From Legionellaceae bacterium (GTDB taxonomy: Bacteria; Pseudomonadota; Gammaproteobacteria; Legionellales; Legionellaceae), in NCBI GenBank assembly GCA_018061965.1, contig JAGOTG010000003.1, forward strand, positions 1 to 64,000: a DNA stretch of 64,000 nucleotides, read 5' to 3'. Below the pieces are notes generated by a model. It did no database searches. It saw only the letters and a program-made list of their open reading frames with translations, and was not told the DNA's origin. This document shows, in pieces, positions 1 to 8,651 of the stretch. The stretch's first letter is position 1. Every line of letters starts with the position of its first letter. The translations under genes were made by a program, and so were the position numbers.

Positions 1-89
1 TTGCTCAGAAATGGACAATGCCGATTCAAAACTGGAAGCCAGCTATGAATCGGTTTATGATCGAATTCAGCGATAGAGTTACTGAATAA
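1..89 (+). pseudogene. IS256 (Mutator)-family transposase, C-terminal end
   Basis: The third reading frame from the window edge gives a C-terminus with the pattern KWTMPIQNW...NRFMIEF.DR, ending at TAA 87-89. This is the usual tail of IS256/Mutator transposases. The rest lies outside the window, so I cannot tell whether the element is intact. The sequence at about 104-126 (gttacacggaatattttaca and following) resembles the terminal inverted repeat of this family, which would place the right end of the insertion near 126. Confidence 0.6.
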
Positions 90-123
90 GGGAATGGCTA
101 GTTACACGGAATATTTTACAGAC

Positions 124-321
124 TCAAGATTGCTTGAAAATAGAAGGGCAGGGATTGAGCCAATTATTGGGCATTTGAAAAAGTATTGGCAAATGGATCG
201 CTCACGCATGAAATCTGATAGGACGACAGAATCGTCAGGTTATGCCTCCATGTTGGGATTCAATCTTAGGCAGATGGTGCGATATTTAAACGGAGATGTG
301 ATGCTTGTTAAGCAGACATAA
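124..321 (+). pseudogene. IS5/ISNCY-like DDE transposase, C-terminal fragment
   Basis: The open frame contains NRRAGIEPIIGHLKKYW followed by GFNLRQMVRYL. This is the last conserved block of IS5/ISNCY-type DDE transposases and includes the final catalytic Glu of the GIEP segment. The first ten or so residues of the frame come from the adjoining IS256-like terminal repeat, so the gene seems to have been cut by that insertion. Only about 65 codons of a usual 300-450 remain. It is not functional. The exact subfamily is uncertain. Confidence 0.6.
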
Positions 322-596
322 TATCCACAGGCAAATGATTTGTCGTTTGATTTGATACAGTCAGAAAAACCAAATATTGAGCAAATTTTTATCCCCCAAA
401 ATACACGCAATTTCGCGACACCGAAAGTTATCCACAAAATCAGTGGAGAACTATGTGTACAGAGCAGGAAAAACTCAGATTTGATATGGATATAAAGTTG
501 TTTTGGATTTAAAATACTTTCTGCCCTATCCATCGACTATTTGTTTTTGATTTTCAAATATTGAAGATAACGGTATCGGGATTAATCAAAACTTTG

Positions 597-1361
597 TCAG
601 TTTGGAATATAAATAACAAATTCCACCTCTTGGCCTTCTATGGCTTTATAACTAATATCTCCATTAGCATTGAGGAGGGCTAAACGGCAAAAATTGATGC
701 CGGGCATAATTTTATCATCCATCATATTTAGGCTGTTTTCAAAGAAATGATTGTAATTTGTCTGGGTTTCCGGGCAAATAATTTTAAAATGAATAGCGTT
801 GGTATGGTCTTGATTAGAAAAATAAATCTCAATTTTTTTCTGGGCTGATTCTTTGAAAATTTTAAAAGTGAATCGGATAAACTCAAGGAGTGCTGCATTT
901 ATAAAGAATGCTGAAAAGGAGAAATTGAAATCAAAATTGCTTTTAAAATGAATGATGCTATCTTCTCCGTGATTAAATTTATATGAATGAAGTATATTAT
1001 TGACACATTTTTTTGCAGATAAGGTCTTGTTAGTAGTCTGTGTATTCAATAATTCGGCACAAAATATATGAACAGCATCCAAAGTTTGAAACATAGGTTC
1101 GATTTGACTTTTAAGATCAGTATCTTTGCCAAGTTCATCAAGCAATGCTTGATTTGGATTCAATTCTAATAATTTGTGCTCCAGAGCCAGATGATATCCT
1201 TTGAGTAAATCAGGTATTACTTTATTCAAATTGTTATCTTTTGAACGTAATAACGCAAGTTTATTAATGAAAATATGATCTATTTTATCGATTACTTTTT
1301 TCCATGACAGAGTCGACTCGTGCAAAGCCTTGCTATTATGCGTAAGATGATCTTTAGTCAT
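597..1361 (-). CDS. degenerate histidine-kinase-like protein
   Basis: The protein has 254 residues from the ATG at 1361; a TTG nine bases upstream is the alternative. The last 40 residues (MPGINFCRLALLNANGDISY...EVEFVIYIP) resemble the end of a HATPase_c domain, the G2-box/last-strand region of CqsS/LqsS-like hybrid kinases. I see no convincing phospho-accepting His box, N box or G1 box. It may therefore be a non-catalytic histidine-phosphotransfer-like or pseudokinase partner; this is inference. It is transcribed divergently from the receiver protein at 1487, from which about 125 bp separate it. No strong ribosome binding site is visible. Confidence 0.55.
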   Translation of the reverse strand: MTKDHLTHNSKALHESTLSWKKVIDKIDHIFINKLALLRSKDNNLNKVIPDLLKGYHLALEHKLLELNPNQALLDELGKDTDLKSQIEPMFQTLDAVHIFCAELLNTQTTNKTLSAKKCVNNILHSYKFNHGEDSIIHFKSNFDFNFSFSAFFINAALLEFIRFTFKIFKESAQKKIEIYFSNQDHTNAIHFKIICPETQTNYNHFFENSLNMMDDKIMPGINFCRLALLNANGDISYKAIEGQEVEFVIYIPN

Positions 1362-1486
1362 GTTGCCCAAGATAACGGATAGGGGGGCTTATAGTAAGTA
1401 TAGCTAGGATTTGGATTTTTTTTGGGTTTGCATAATAAGATGGATAAAACTATATTAAATAGATAAAGAAAAGATAAGGAATGTTT

Positions 1487-2533
1487 ATGTATGTAGTATT
1501 TGGTCATGAGACTTTGTGCAATATTCCGGCATTTTTTTATCCTACTACAATTTTATTGGTTGATGATGACCCAGGCTTTTTAGATAAAATTTCATCGAAA
1601 CTTAAAAAGCATTATAAGACAGTAACATTTACTGACTCGAATCAAGCCGTTAAATTTTTAACGCAGCAAACAGGTGGTCCATTTTTCAGAGGTAGAACAC
1701 TCTCCGAGCGGTTAGACAAAAGTATTTTGGAGTTTCGTCGAGAGGTTTATAACAAAGAGCGTTTTAAAGATGTTTTAATATCTGTCATTGACTTTGACAT
1801 GCCGGATAAATCAGGGTTTGATGTGATGCGACATGTAGGGTTAAGTGATGATGCTCAAGGGCACCCACATTCTTACATATTGTTGACCGCAAAAAGGTAC
1901 ACTGATTTTGATAAAGAATCGTCTCATGATGAGGTTAGGAAAAATTTTATCAGTAAGCATGACCCTAAGTATTTAGAGTATTTGCTTGAAAGCATTAATA
2001 AACATGAAACAATGATGTTTCAAATTGCTGGCCATGAAGCGTCAAATAGCTTGGTTCACGATAGTCATGCAAAGACTAGCTTTCTTAATGATGGTAATTT
2101 TTTGCCCATATTCAATGCTTATTTAAAAGAACATGATATTTGCGAAGGATACTTATTCGATAAACAGGGAAGTTTCATGTTATTAGATAAGCAAGCAAAT
2201 ATAAGCTGGTTGTTTGTTCGCAATGAAAAGGGCATGGAGAATAGCATTACCATGGCCAAGCAACATAATGCACCAAAGGCTGTGCTTGAGGCCTTGGAGA
2301 GTAAGAAGTTTATCTTGTCTTTATATGAAAAAGAAGATTTTGCAAGCAAAGGTCAAATTGACTGGGACAAGTATTTATTAAAAGCCTCTGTCCTCAAGGA
2401 CGAAAATAAGCAACTGAAAGTATTCGACCACTGCCCATCAGATTATTATTATGCATTTACCAGTGATTTTATGGAGCATGGTATTGATGGAAGTAAAATA
2501 TTATCTTACGCGGATTTTTTGAAAGGCAAATAA
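1487..2533 (+). CDS. response-regulator receiver protein with unknown C-terminal domain
   Basis: The start is chosen at the ATG at 1487, six bases after AAGGA; the ATG at 1481 directly abuts that site. The 348-residue protein has a receiver domain at about 20-160, with acidic triad D26-D28, phospho-acceptor D102 in VIDFDMP, T134 and K157. An insertion of about 35 residues, rich in charged residues, lies between the second strand and the D102 strand. The C-terminal half (about 170-348) has no DNA-binding motif that I recognise, so the output is unknown. It converges on the hybrid kinase ending at 2538, with only 4 bp between the stops. That makes it a plausible cognate partner. Confidence 0.75.
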   Translation: MYVVFGHETLCNIPAFFYPTTILLVDDDPGFLDKISSKLKKHYKTVTFTDSNQAVKFLTQQTGGPFFRGRTLSERLDKSILEFRREVYNKERFKDVLISVIDFDMPDKSGFDVMRHVGLSDDAQGHPHSYILLTAKRYTDFDKESSHDEVRKNFISKHDPKYLEYLLESINKHETMMFQIAGHEASNSLVHDSHAKTSFLNDGNFLPIFNAYLKEHDICEGYLFDKQGSFMLLDKQANISWLFVRNEKGMENSITMAKQHNAPKAVLEALESKKFILSLYEKEDFASKGQIDWDKYLLKASVLKDENKQLKVFDHCPSDYYYAFTSDFMEHGIDGSKILSYADFLKGK

Positions 2534-2537
2534 TATT

Positions 2538-4541
2538 TTAGAGGTAGTCCAGCAGATTTTCGAAGTGGCGTTTTGACAAAACTTTAAAGTCCGGAAAGTC
2601 ATGTTGATTTAACCTGTCTCCAGTTATCAAGAACAGGTTTCTGAAACCTATGGTGTGTAATTTTTTAGCTATCTCTGTTCCTGCCATGTCTTGAAAAGGT
2701 TCCTGAAAATTATTATCTAAAAAGATAGGGATGTCTTTTGGGTATATATGGATATTATCCATAAGCTCTTTTGGGGTTCTGTACATATCAATTTTTTTCT
2801 TGTTGGAAGCACAAATTTTCTCATAGTGCGATGTAAATTGTTGGTCGTCATCCAGCCAAACAGCATCAACGATTTTTAAATTCCCAGCCGCATATTGTTT
2901 TTGTGACTCAGTAATGAGAATCGGTATATGGCTGGCAAGTTGTTTAGGCAAGACTTTGGTGTTGAGCAGCACCGCTTGGTCACAAACAGTGGGATTAACG
3001 TAATGACTGGTAACTAAAATTGCATGGGTTAATTTGGATGCTTTGACTACATCTATACCATTGAGAGACTGGTTGAGTAACTCATAATCTGTCAGTAACA
3101 ATAAATTACTCTTGTCCTCAGCGGATATGGTTTTGATGAAATTCAATGCTTCTTGTCCAACTTCAAAATGATGCAGTCGAATATTGGAAGATTGTTGTAA
3201 TACCGGCTCGAAACGCACGTCCCAAGCACCATGAATAGACGGATCATCATCTAGAACAATAATGATGGTTTCAGGTGTCAATGTTATTTTTTCTGCACAC
3301 CAAATGGGAGCGTTGAGCCGGGAAAATGTAATGGTAAACGTGGTGCCTTTTCCAGGAGTAGATTCTATATTGATAGAACCAAAATTACTTTCTAATGTAT
3401 CCATAACTTGAGTTAGACCTATCCCATGGCCATCGTTTTTACCCTCGGTAAACGCGATTTTGTTTTTTATTTTATTCACTATTTCAAGGTTCATGCCCTT
3501 ACCAGTGTCTTGAACAATGATATGTACCCATTCAGCATCGGCATCTAATTTTAAGTACACGGTTCCCGGGTGGCTATCAAAAGCATGCGCGGCATTATTG
3601 ATAAGATTAGAAATAGCGCGTTTCAAAGCAGATAATTGCACATTGATAAATGCAAACTGACTCTCTTGAGAGAATTCAGCAATAAATTCGATTGGCATAT
3701 CTTGGTATTGATATTTCTTCTCACTGAGTAGCTCCATAAGTGTTGCAGAGAGCAACGCTGGTTGTTTACTGTCATCTTGCTTAGCTTTGCCTTCTTTTTT
3801 TGGACGATAACGATTGAGAAGATTGTTGGTAATATCCAAAATTCGTTCAGCGGCACGTCGTAAGTCAATCCGTTTTTTCTCCGGCAGTTCGGAGCATTCT
3901 TGGAGGATAGTACGCAGGGAAGTAATGGGTGATGTGACATCATGTACTACTTGTGCAACCATTTTGGTGAATTCTGCATGGGCATCGAGCTGGGCTTTGT
4001 TGATAGCGTTTTCTATTTCGAGTTGCTCTGTCGTCATGCGGAGTTGTTGTTCTTGGTGTTGAGACTGTTGCAGGGATTGGAGGGCTGCTTCAGTTTTTGA
4101 CATGGCCTCTTTTAAATCGAGTTCCATTTTTTTTCGATCAGTGATGTCAAATGAAACGCCTAATAAGCCGACAATCTTTTTGTTTTCATCGAAAATGGGT
4201 GCTTTTTTTGATAATACAACGGTATTTTTCCCATCTTTAATAATAACTTCTTCTGCTTCTATGGTGATACCATCGGAAAGGATTTTTTCATCTATTTTTC
4301 TGAATGCATCAGCCTTATCTTTTGGAGATAAATCATAATCTGTTTTTCCAATTATTTGTTCTGGGGTATCAAGATTTAAGTCTTTTGCTTGTAGTTTATT
4401 ACAACCTAAATATTGGCCTTGTGTATTTTTCCAATAAACGTGTTCTGGTAAGTTGTCGATGATATCTTTAAAGACATAATTTTCAGTTTTATCTTTGGCC
4501 GTATTTTTTTCAAGTGCACTAATGTGTGGTTTATAAACCAT
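2538..4541 (-). CDS. PAS sensor histidine kinase with two C-terminal receiver domains
   Basis: The protein has 667 residues. A PAS domain lies at about 22-138, then a coiled coil at 138-195, a HisKA box with H200 in VVHDVTSP, and HATPase_c with the N box around N315, G1 DTGKGM (345-350) and G2 GHGIGL (371-376). Two receiver-like domains follow. The first is at about 425-545 (acidic D431-D433, acceptor D485, S/T511, K533). The second is at about 558-667 (D564-D566, D609, T640, K653). There is no transmembrane segment, so it should be cytosolic. Tandem receivers fit a phosphorelay in which a separate Hpt-like protein passes the phosphate on; neighbours at 597 and 4606 could serve, but this is untested. 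Confidence 0.85.
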   Translation of the reverse strand: MVYKPHISALEKNTAKDKTENYVFKDIIDNLPEHVYWKNTQGQYLGCNKLQAKDLNLDTPEQIIGKTDYDLSPKDKADAFRKIDEKILSDGITIEAEEVIIKDGKNTVVLSKKAPIFDENKKIVGLLGVSFDITDRKKMELDLKEAMSKTEAALQSLQQSQHQEQQLRMTTEQLEIENAINKAQLDAHAEFTKMVAQVVHDVTSPITSLRTILQECSELPEKKRIDLRRAAERILDITNNLLNRYRPKKEGKAKQDDSKQPALLSATLMELLSEKKYQYQDMPIEFIAEFSQESQFAFINVQLSALKRAISNLINNAAHAFDSHPGTVYLKLDADAEWVHIIVQDTGKGMNLEIVNKIKNKIAFTEGKNDGHGIGLTQVMDTLESNFGSINIESTPGKGTTFTITFSRLNAPIWCAEKITLTPETIIIVLDDDPSIHGAWDVRFEPVLQQSSNIRLHHFEVGQEALNFIKTISAEDKSNLLLLTDYELLNQSLNGIDVVKASKLTHAILVTSHYVNPTVCDQAVLLNTKVLPKQLASHIPILITESQKQYAAGNLKIVDAVWLDDDQQFTSHYEKICASNKKKIDMYRTPKELMDNIHIYPKDIPIFLDNNFQEPFQDMAGTEIAKKLHTIGFRNLFLITGDRLNQHDFPDFKVLSKRHFENLLDYL

Positions 4542-4605
4542 ATGCTAGATCTCTCGTAGTTATAGCTAATACTTGTTTTATTGTTAAGTATAGAATAAAT
4601 ACTTG

Positions 4606-5916
4606 TTAATAATTTTCTGAGATAAGTGTTTCTTTTACTGACTGATGTGGGACGCTAAGTTTGGCGGACACATTATATTCAAAATATTTGCATAATGTAT
4701 CGCAAAAAATGTGTTTGAGTAGAAATAGCTTATGGTTGTCTATTGTGCATCCTAGGGTTTTTGCTAGTTTTTTCATTTGAACTAGTTCATTTGATAAATT
4801 ATATAGTGATTTAGTATCAGCCAATGATAGTTGTTGTTGAGAAGTTTCTTTAAGAAGCGTTTGAAATGGGTTATGTTCAAACTCTTTTAGCATTTTTCCG
4901 CAATACTGAGAATGTGCCGCGTTATTTGATAGTATGATTTGTTTGAGACCAATCGTACATAGAGTTGATTGAAATATCTCCGAACATAAGACTTTATCAG
5001 TTGAACACTCTCCATATAATACAATGGCAGGTTCCATAATATTGGATTCATGTAATGGCATTAACTCAAAATCTTGAGTATTTTTTTTACCTTTTAGAGA
5101 GATGGCTATTTTATGATGATCTCTATTTGATTTCATATTGACTAGCAATATGATTTTTGCCTCATTATTTATCATATGCAATAAAATAATTTTTGTCACT
5201 GAATAGCACGGCATCACCATTCGGCCTTCATCTGCTGACCGATGTAATTGTGGCAGAATATGTTTTAAATCAGTTTCACCGGGAAGCTCATCCAGTAATT
5301 GATACATAAAACTACATGAGAGTTTTGATAGTGATTTTTGGTAATAATGTCCTAGTTTTTTTGAATAACTCTTTGATAGTAAAAGCTGTTTTGATATTTT
5401 ATTGTAATTTATTGATACTGGGATCCTTTCTTCATCTACTATATTGTAATGACATAAAAAATGCGCAATAAATATATAGAGTGCGTCTTCAGGAATTGTA
5501 ATAAGACATCCTATCTTTGAAAAAAAATCGGTTAATGTTATCGGTGTATGGAGATGTCGGGGTCTTTGACTTTTATGTAGTCTTAAAAATGCCTCATATT
5601 CATGTAATTGTAATTCTAATCGTTGATTAACTTTTATGATGGTATTTTTTAACTCATTTAATTGTAGGGTCAAAGTAGGATAGTGGCGAGTTTTCAAGAG
5701 ATAAATTTTATACGCTCTGATTTGGCATAATGTTTCCCCAACTTGGGCATCGAATTGATCCAGCATAGAGTTTTCAAAATGCTGGAGGGCATCTTGGAAT
5801 GCCTTGAGCAGATTTTTCATCAAATTGATGTGGTTTTTTTTATGGATAATGTCTTTTATGACAATTAAACCATCGTGGGGCAGTAGTGATAAATTTGTGA
5901 GCATATAATCTTGCAT
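4606..5916 (-). CDS. protein of unknown function in the signalling cluster
   Basis: I do not recognise this 436-residue protein. It is rich in Leu, His, Lys and Tyr. Residues 30-110 look strongly helical (KNLLKAFQDALQHFENSML and following), and the C-terminal third is also helical. It has no signal peptide and no transmembrane segment. It lies 64 bp upstream of the hybrid kinase in the same direction, so the two may be cotranscribed. A degenerate sensor or phosphotransfer protein is possible because of this context, but no motif supports it. Confidence 0.45.
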   Translation of the reverse strand: MQDYMLTNLSLLPHDGLIVIKDIIHKKNHINLMKNLLKAFQDALQHFENSMLDQFDAQVGETLCQIRAYKIYLLKTRHYPTLTLQLNELKNTIIKVNQRLELQLHEYEAFLRLHKSQRPRHLHTPITLTDFFSKIGCLITIPEDALYIFIAHFLCHYNIVDEERIPVSINYNKISKQLLLSKSYSKKLGHYYQKSLSKLSCSFMYQLLDELPGETDLKHILPQLHRSADEGRMVMPCYSVTKIILLHMINNEAKIILLVNMKSNRDHHKIAISLKGKKNTQDFELMPLHESNIMEPAIVLYGECSTDKVLCSEIFQSTLCTIGLKQIILSNNAAHSQYCGKMLKEFEHNPFQTLLKETSQQQLSLADTKSLYNLSNELVQMKKLAKTLGCTIDNHKLFLLKHIFCDTLCKYFEYNVSAKLSVPHQSVKETLISENY

Positions 5917-6123
5917 CTCTAGAACAACTCAATCTCAAATTAAAGGCGCTTCATTCTATCATAATGTATAATTAGATTTCAATGAGTCTATTTTTTATAA
6001 AAAATTAAAGATCTGTTGGAATGATTATGCCACAGGTTAGTAAAGTCTTTTTTATTACGGATTGGGTAAAAATATGATTTGACTCAACGTTCTATTTCCC
6101 ATTTTTTGCACACGATTGAGATT

Positions 6124-6329
6124 GGCATAATTTTCGGTGGCATGATTTGCGACATACTTGGGCTAGTTGGCATGTACAGAGTGGTACCTCTTTACATGAG
6201 TTGCAACAACTGGGTGAGTGGTCTGATTATTATACAGTGCTACGTTATGCGCACTTATCAAGTGACCATTTACAGAAGGCCGCAGAACGAGTCTCGGGCA
6301 CGTTTTCGCCACTGGTACTTGGTTCCTAA
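6124..6329 (+). pseudogene. tyrosine integrase remnant A (C-terminal catalytic end)
   Basis: The translation contains WHDLRHTWASWHVQSGTSL, with the catalytic Arg and His, and later VLRYAHLS, with the catalytic Tyr. The end is at TAA 6327-6329. Only about 67 codons survive; the frame closes upstream near 6120 and the N-terminal and core-binding domains are missing. It is typical of phage or island integrases. It sits 29 bp before the left copy of the tRNA-Arg 3' end, in the same relation to the tRNA copy as the second remnant at 25481. It probably belongs to a separate, older island to the left. Confidence 0.8.
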
Positions 6330-6358
6330 GGCACTCGGTCCTTTAAAATCCATATAGT

Positions 6359-6408
6359 ATATGGTGCGCCCGGAAGGATTCGAACCTCCGACCCTTTGGT
6401 TCGTAGCC
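6359..6408 (+). repeat. attachment-site repeat: 3' part of tRNA-Arg(ACG), left copy
   Basis: These 50 bases are identical to 25738-25787, which cover the anticodon-loop to CCA end of the intact tRNA-Arg gene. Beyond the repeat, the left copy diverges (ttgtgctctag) and cannot complete a tRNA. The arrangement is the signature of site-specific integration into the 3' end of a tRNA gene. Confidence 0.9.
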
Positions 6409-6848
6409 TTGTGCTCTAGTTTTAAAGTCCTTTAAAATCAATGCCTTGCGATGCATCAAACTCGTGAAAAACGGCCTAGAACTGCCTAGAACGGCGGAGT
6501 GCGGTCACAGTTAAGGCACGTTTTGGGCACAACGAGGATTTCCTATTGCATCTTTGCATGTTTCTAAAAGGATCTTCTTTTACCCATTTACGACTGCAAA
6601 AAATATTTTGACTCAATTTGTTAAGTTTATTTAACATGGCAAACAATAATCAAAACAGCCCATACCCTCGGGTTCATCATTTGCAAGATAAGATGATGAG
6701 TTAACTAATGGCTGGCATTAAACGTCTCTATTGGATATAAAATATGCTTTTTTGGTTAATTATTATTCAGATATATCTTGCATTTTCATTCGTTATCTTT
6801 GATAATCACCCATGTTATTTATTATTAACATGAAAAAAGAGGTTGTTT
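6409..6848. other. non-coding left end of the genomic island
   Basis: No gene is visible here. The stretch contains a direct repeat gcctagaac at about 6473 and 6485, and the segment aaggcacgttttgggcacaa near 6515-6534. Short repeats of this type often flank tRNA-located islands as integrase arm-binding sites; that role is inference. The right part is AT-rich and carries the promoter of the restriction-modification operon. Confidence 0.4.
6778..6806 (+). promoter_or_regulatory. sigma-70-type promoter of the type I restriction-modification operon
   Basis: TTGCAT (6778-6783) and GATAAT (6801-6806) are separated by 17 bp and lie 43 bp before the GTG start at 6849. It is the only good promoter seen before the operon, and the following genes are tightly spaced or overlapping. 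Confidence 0.5.
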
Positions 6849-7082
6849 GTGAATACAGTTGATAAATGGATCTCGATTGATGGTGCAGCGGAATATTTAG
6901 ATGTTTCGTCCGTTACGATTTACCGCTGGCTCGAAAAAGGTCGTATTCCTGGACATCGAGTAGGCAGGCAATGGCGTTTTAAATTGAGTGAAATTGATGA
7001 GTGGGTTCGCTCGGGTAGTGCTGCTGATCAGTTGGCTGATCAGGAAGTAAAAATTGTGAATTTAGTGGACAATGAAGAGTAG
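6849..7082 (+). CDS. excisionase-family helix-turn-helix protein
   Basis: The protein has 77 residues. The GTG at 6849 lies six bases after AAAGAGG, whereas the TTG at 6843 is too close to that site. The pattern SIDGAAEYLDVSSVTIYRWLE...IPGHRVGRQWRF is the MerR/excisionase (HTH_17) fold used by small DNA-binding proteins. It opens the restriction-modification operon, nine bases before hsdM. A regulator of the operon is the most likely role. An excisionase of the island is the alternative, less likely because it sits close to hsdM rather than to an integrase. Confidence 0.85.
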   Translation: MNTVDKWISIDGAAEYLDVSSVTIYRWLEKGRIPGHRVGRQWRFKLSEIDEWVRSGSAADQLADQEVKIVNLVDNEE

Positions 7083-7091
7083 GAAATTTAG

Positions 7092-8648
7092 ATGCTAGAT
7101 AATATTCAAAAAACTCTTTGGTTAATGGCCGATAAATTGCGTGCTAATATGGATGCTGCCGAATATAAGCACATAGTGCTAGGTTTGATTTTCTTGAAAT
7201 ATATTTCCGATACGTTTCAATTACGACGCGATGAACTTAGCTTGCGCTTCGTTGATCAACATGATGAGTATTATCTTCCTGATGCAGATGCAGAAACCCT
7301 TGCTCAAGAATTAGAGGATCGAGATTACTACAAGGCAGTAAATGCTTTTTGGGTGCCGGAAGCTGCTCGCTGGCAAAGCTTACGTGCACGCGCAAAGCAA
7401 GCTGATATTGGTAAATTAATTGATGATGCCCTATCTCTGATTGAAGCAGATAATCCAAAGCTTAAAGGGATTCTGGATAAGCGATATGCTCGTGCACAAT
7501 TACCTGATGGCAAGTTAGGTGAATTAGTTGATGTCATCTCTTCCATTGGCTTTGGTGCTGCTAATCAAAATGCAAAGGATTTACTAGGGCAAGTGTACGA
7601 ATATTTCCTTGGTCAGTTTGCTAGTGCTGAGGGTAAAAAAGGTGGACAGTTCTACACCCCTGCAAGCATAGTACGTACATTGGTTTCTGTTTTAGCACCT
7701 CACGAAGGCAAAGTATACGACCCATGCTGTGGTTCGGGTGGTATGTTCGTACAGTCTGAAAAATTTATTGAAGCTCATGGAGGCAAAATCGGTGATGTCT
7801 CTATTTATGGGCAAGAATCAAACCCAACCACCTGGCGTTTGGCAGCAATGAATCTTGCTATTCGTGGTATCGATTTTAACTTTGGCAAAGAACCTGGTGA
7901 TTCCTTTACTAAAAACCAGCACCCGGATTTACGTGCGGACTTTGTTTTAGCTAACCCACCCTTTAATATTTCCGACTGGTGGCATGGTAGTTTAGAGAGT
8001 GACCCCCGCTGGGTATACGGAACACCCCCACAAGGTAATGCAAACTATGCTTGGCTACAGCATATGTTGTATCACCTGAAACCTAATGGTCGGGCCGGTA
8101 TCGTATTAGCAAATGGTTCCATGAGCTCAAGCCAAAACAGCGAAGGTGATATTCGCCGCAAAATGGTAGAAGCAGACGTAGTTGAATGTATGATTGCTTT
8201 ACCAGGCCAATTGTTTTTTAACACTCAGATTCCAGCCTGCTTATGGTTTCTTACCAAACAGAAATCAATCCGCAAAGGCGAAGTATTATTTATCGATGCT
8301 CGTAAGCTGGGAACAATGATTAGTCGCTCACAGCTTGAACTCACGGATACTGATATCCAGAAAATTGCGGATGTTGTGCATGCTTGGCGAGCGGATGGGG
8401 AAACCAACGCAGATTATGTTGATATTCCAGGCTTTTGCCGTAGTGTCACTTTGGCTGAAATTGCAGAACATGGCCATGTATTAACACCTGGCCGTTATGT
8501 AGGTGCTGAAGCGGTTGAGGATGATGACGAAAACTTCATGGAAAAAATGCAGCATCTAACGGAAAAATTAGGTGAGCAAATGGCAAAGGGAGCTGAATTA
8601 GATGTCATTATTCGTAACAATTTGGCCAAGCTTGGATTTGGGATCTAA
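7092..8648 (+). CDS. hsdM: type I restriction-modification DNA methyltransferase subunit M
   Basis: HsdM transfers methyl groups to adenine N6 in the M2S complex and also forms part of the restriction complex. The 518-residue protein starts with the HsdM N-terminal helical domain ([20 protein letters not shown]). It has the SAM-binding motif DPCCGSGG at about 210-217 and the catalytic NPPF at about 288-291. Length is normal for the family. The gene follows the HTH gene by 9 bp and is followed by a DUF1016 nuclease gene after 3 bp. It looks intact. Confidence 0.97.
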   Translation: MLDNIQKTLWLMADKLRANMDAAEYKHIVLGLIFLKYISDTFQLRRDELSLRFVDQHDEYYLPDADAETLAQELEDRDYYKAVNAFWVPEAARWQSLRARAKQADIGKLIDDALSLIEADNPKLKGILDKRYARAQLPDGKLGELVDVISSIGFGAANQNAKDLLGQVYEYFLGQFASAEGKKGGQFYTPASIVRTLVSVLAPHEGKVYDPCCGSGGMFVQSEKFIEAHGGKIGDVSIYGQESNPTTWRLAAMNLAIRGIDFNFGKEPGDSFTKNQHPDLRADFVLANPPFNISDWWHGSLESDPRWVYGTPPQGNANYAWLQHMLYHLKPNGRAGIVLANGSMSSSQNSEGDIRRKMVEADVVECMIALPGQLFFNTQIPACLWFLTKQKSIRKGEVLFIDARKLGTMISRSQLELTDTDIQKIADVVHAWRADGETNADYVDIPGFCRSVTLAEIAEHGHVLTPGRYVGAEAVEDDDENFMEKMQHLTEKLGEQMAKGAELDVIIRNNLAKLGFGI

Positions 8649-8651
8649 ATC

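Noticed and set aside
1..76. Frame 2 end (…VYDRIQR, stop 74-76)
   Set aside because: Frame 3 over the same bases gives a clear IS256 transposase tail, so frame 2 is a shadow.
321..436. TTATCCACA (428-436) and ATATCCACA (321-329), possible DnaA boxes
   Set aside because: Only two, 100 bp apart, one imperfect, with no dnaA, dnaN or AT-rich unwinding region nearby. Chance or a minor binding site is more likely than an origin.
240..533. 97-codon minus-strand frame
   Set aside because: It runs antisense over a transposase fragment, has no motif and no ribosome binding site.
6079..6357. 92-codon plus-strand frame overlapping integrase remnant A
   Set aside because: Another frame of the same segment carries the integrase motifs; this frame shows none.
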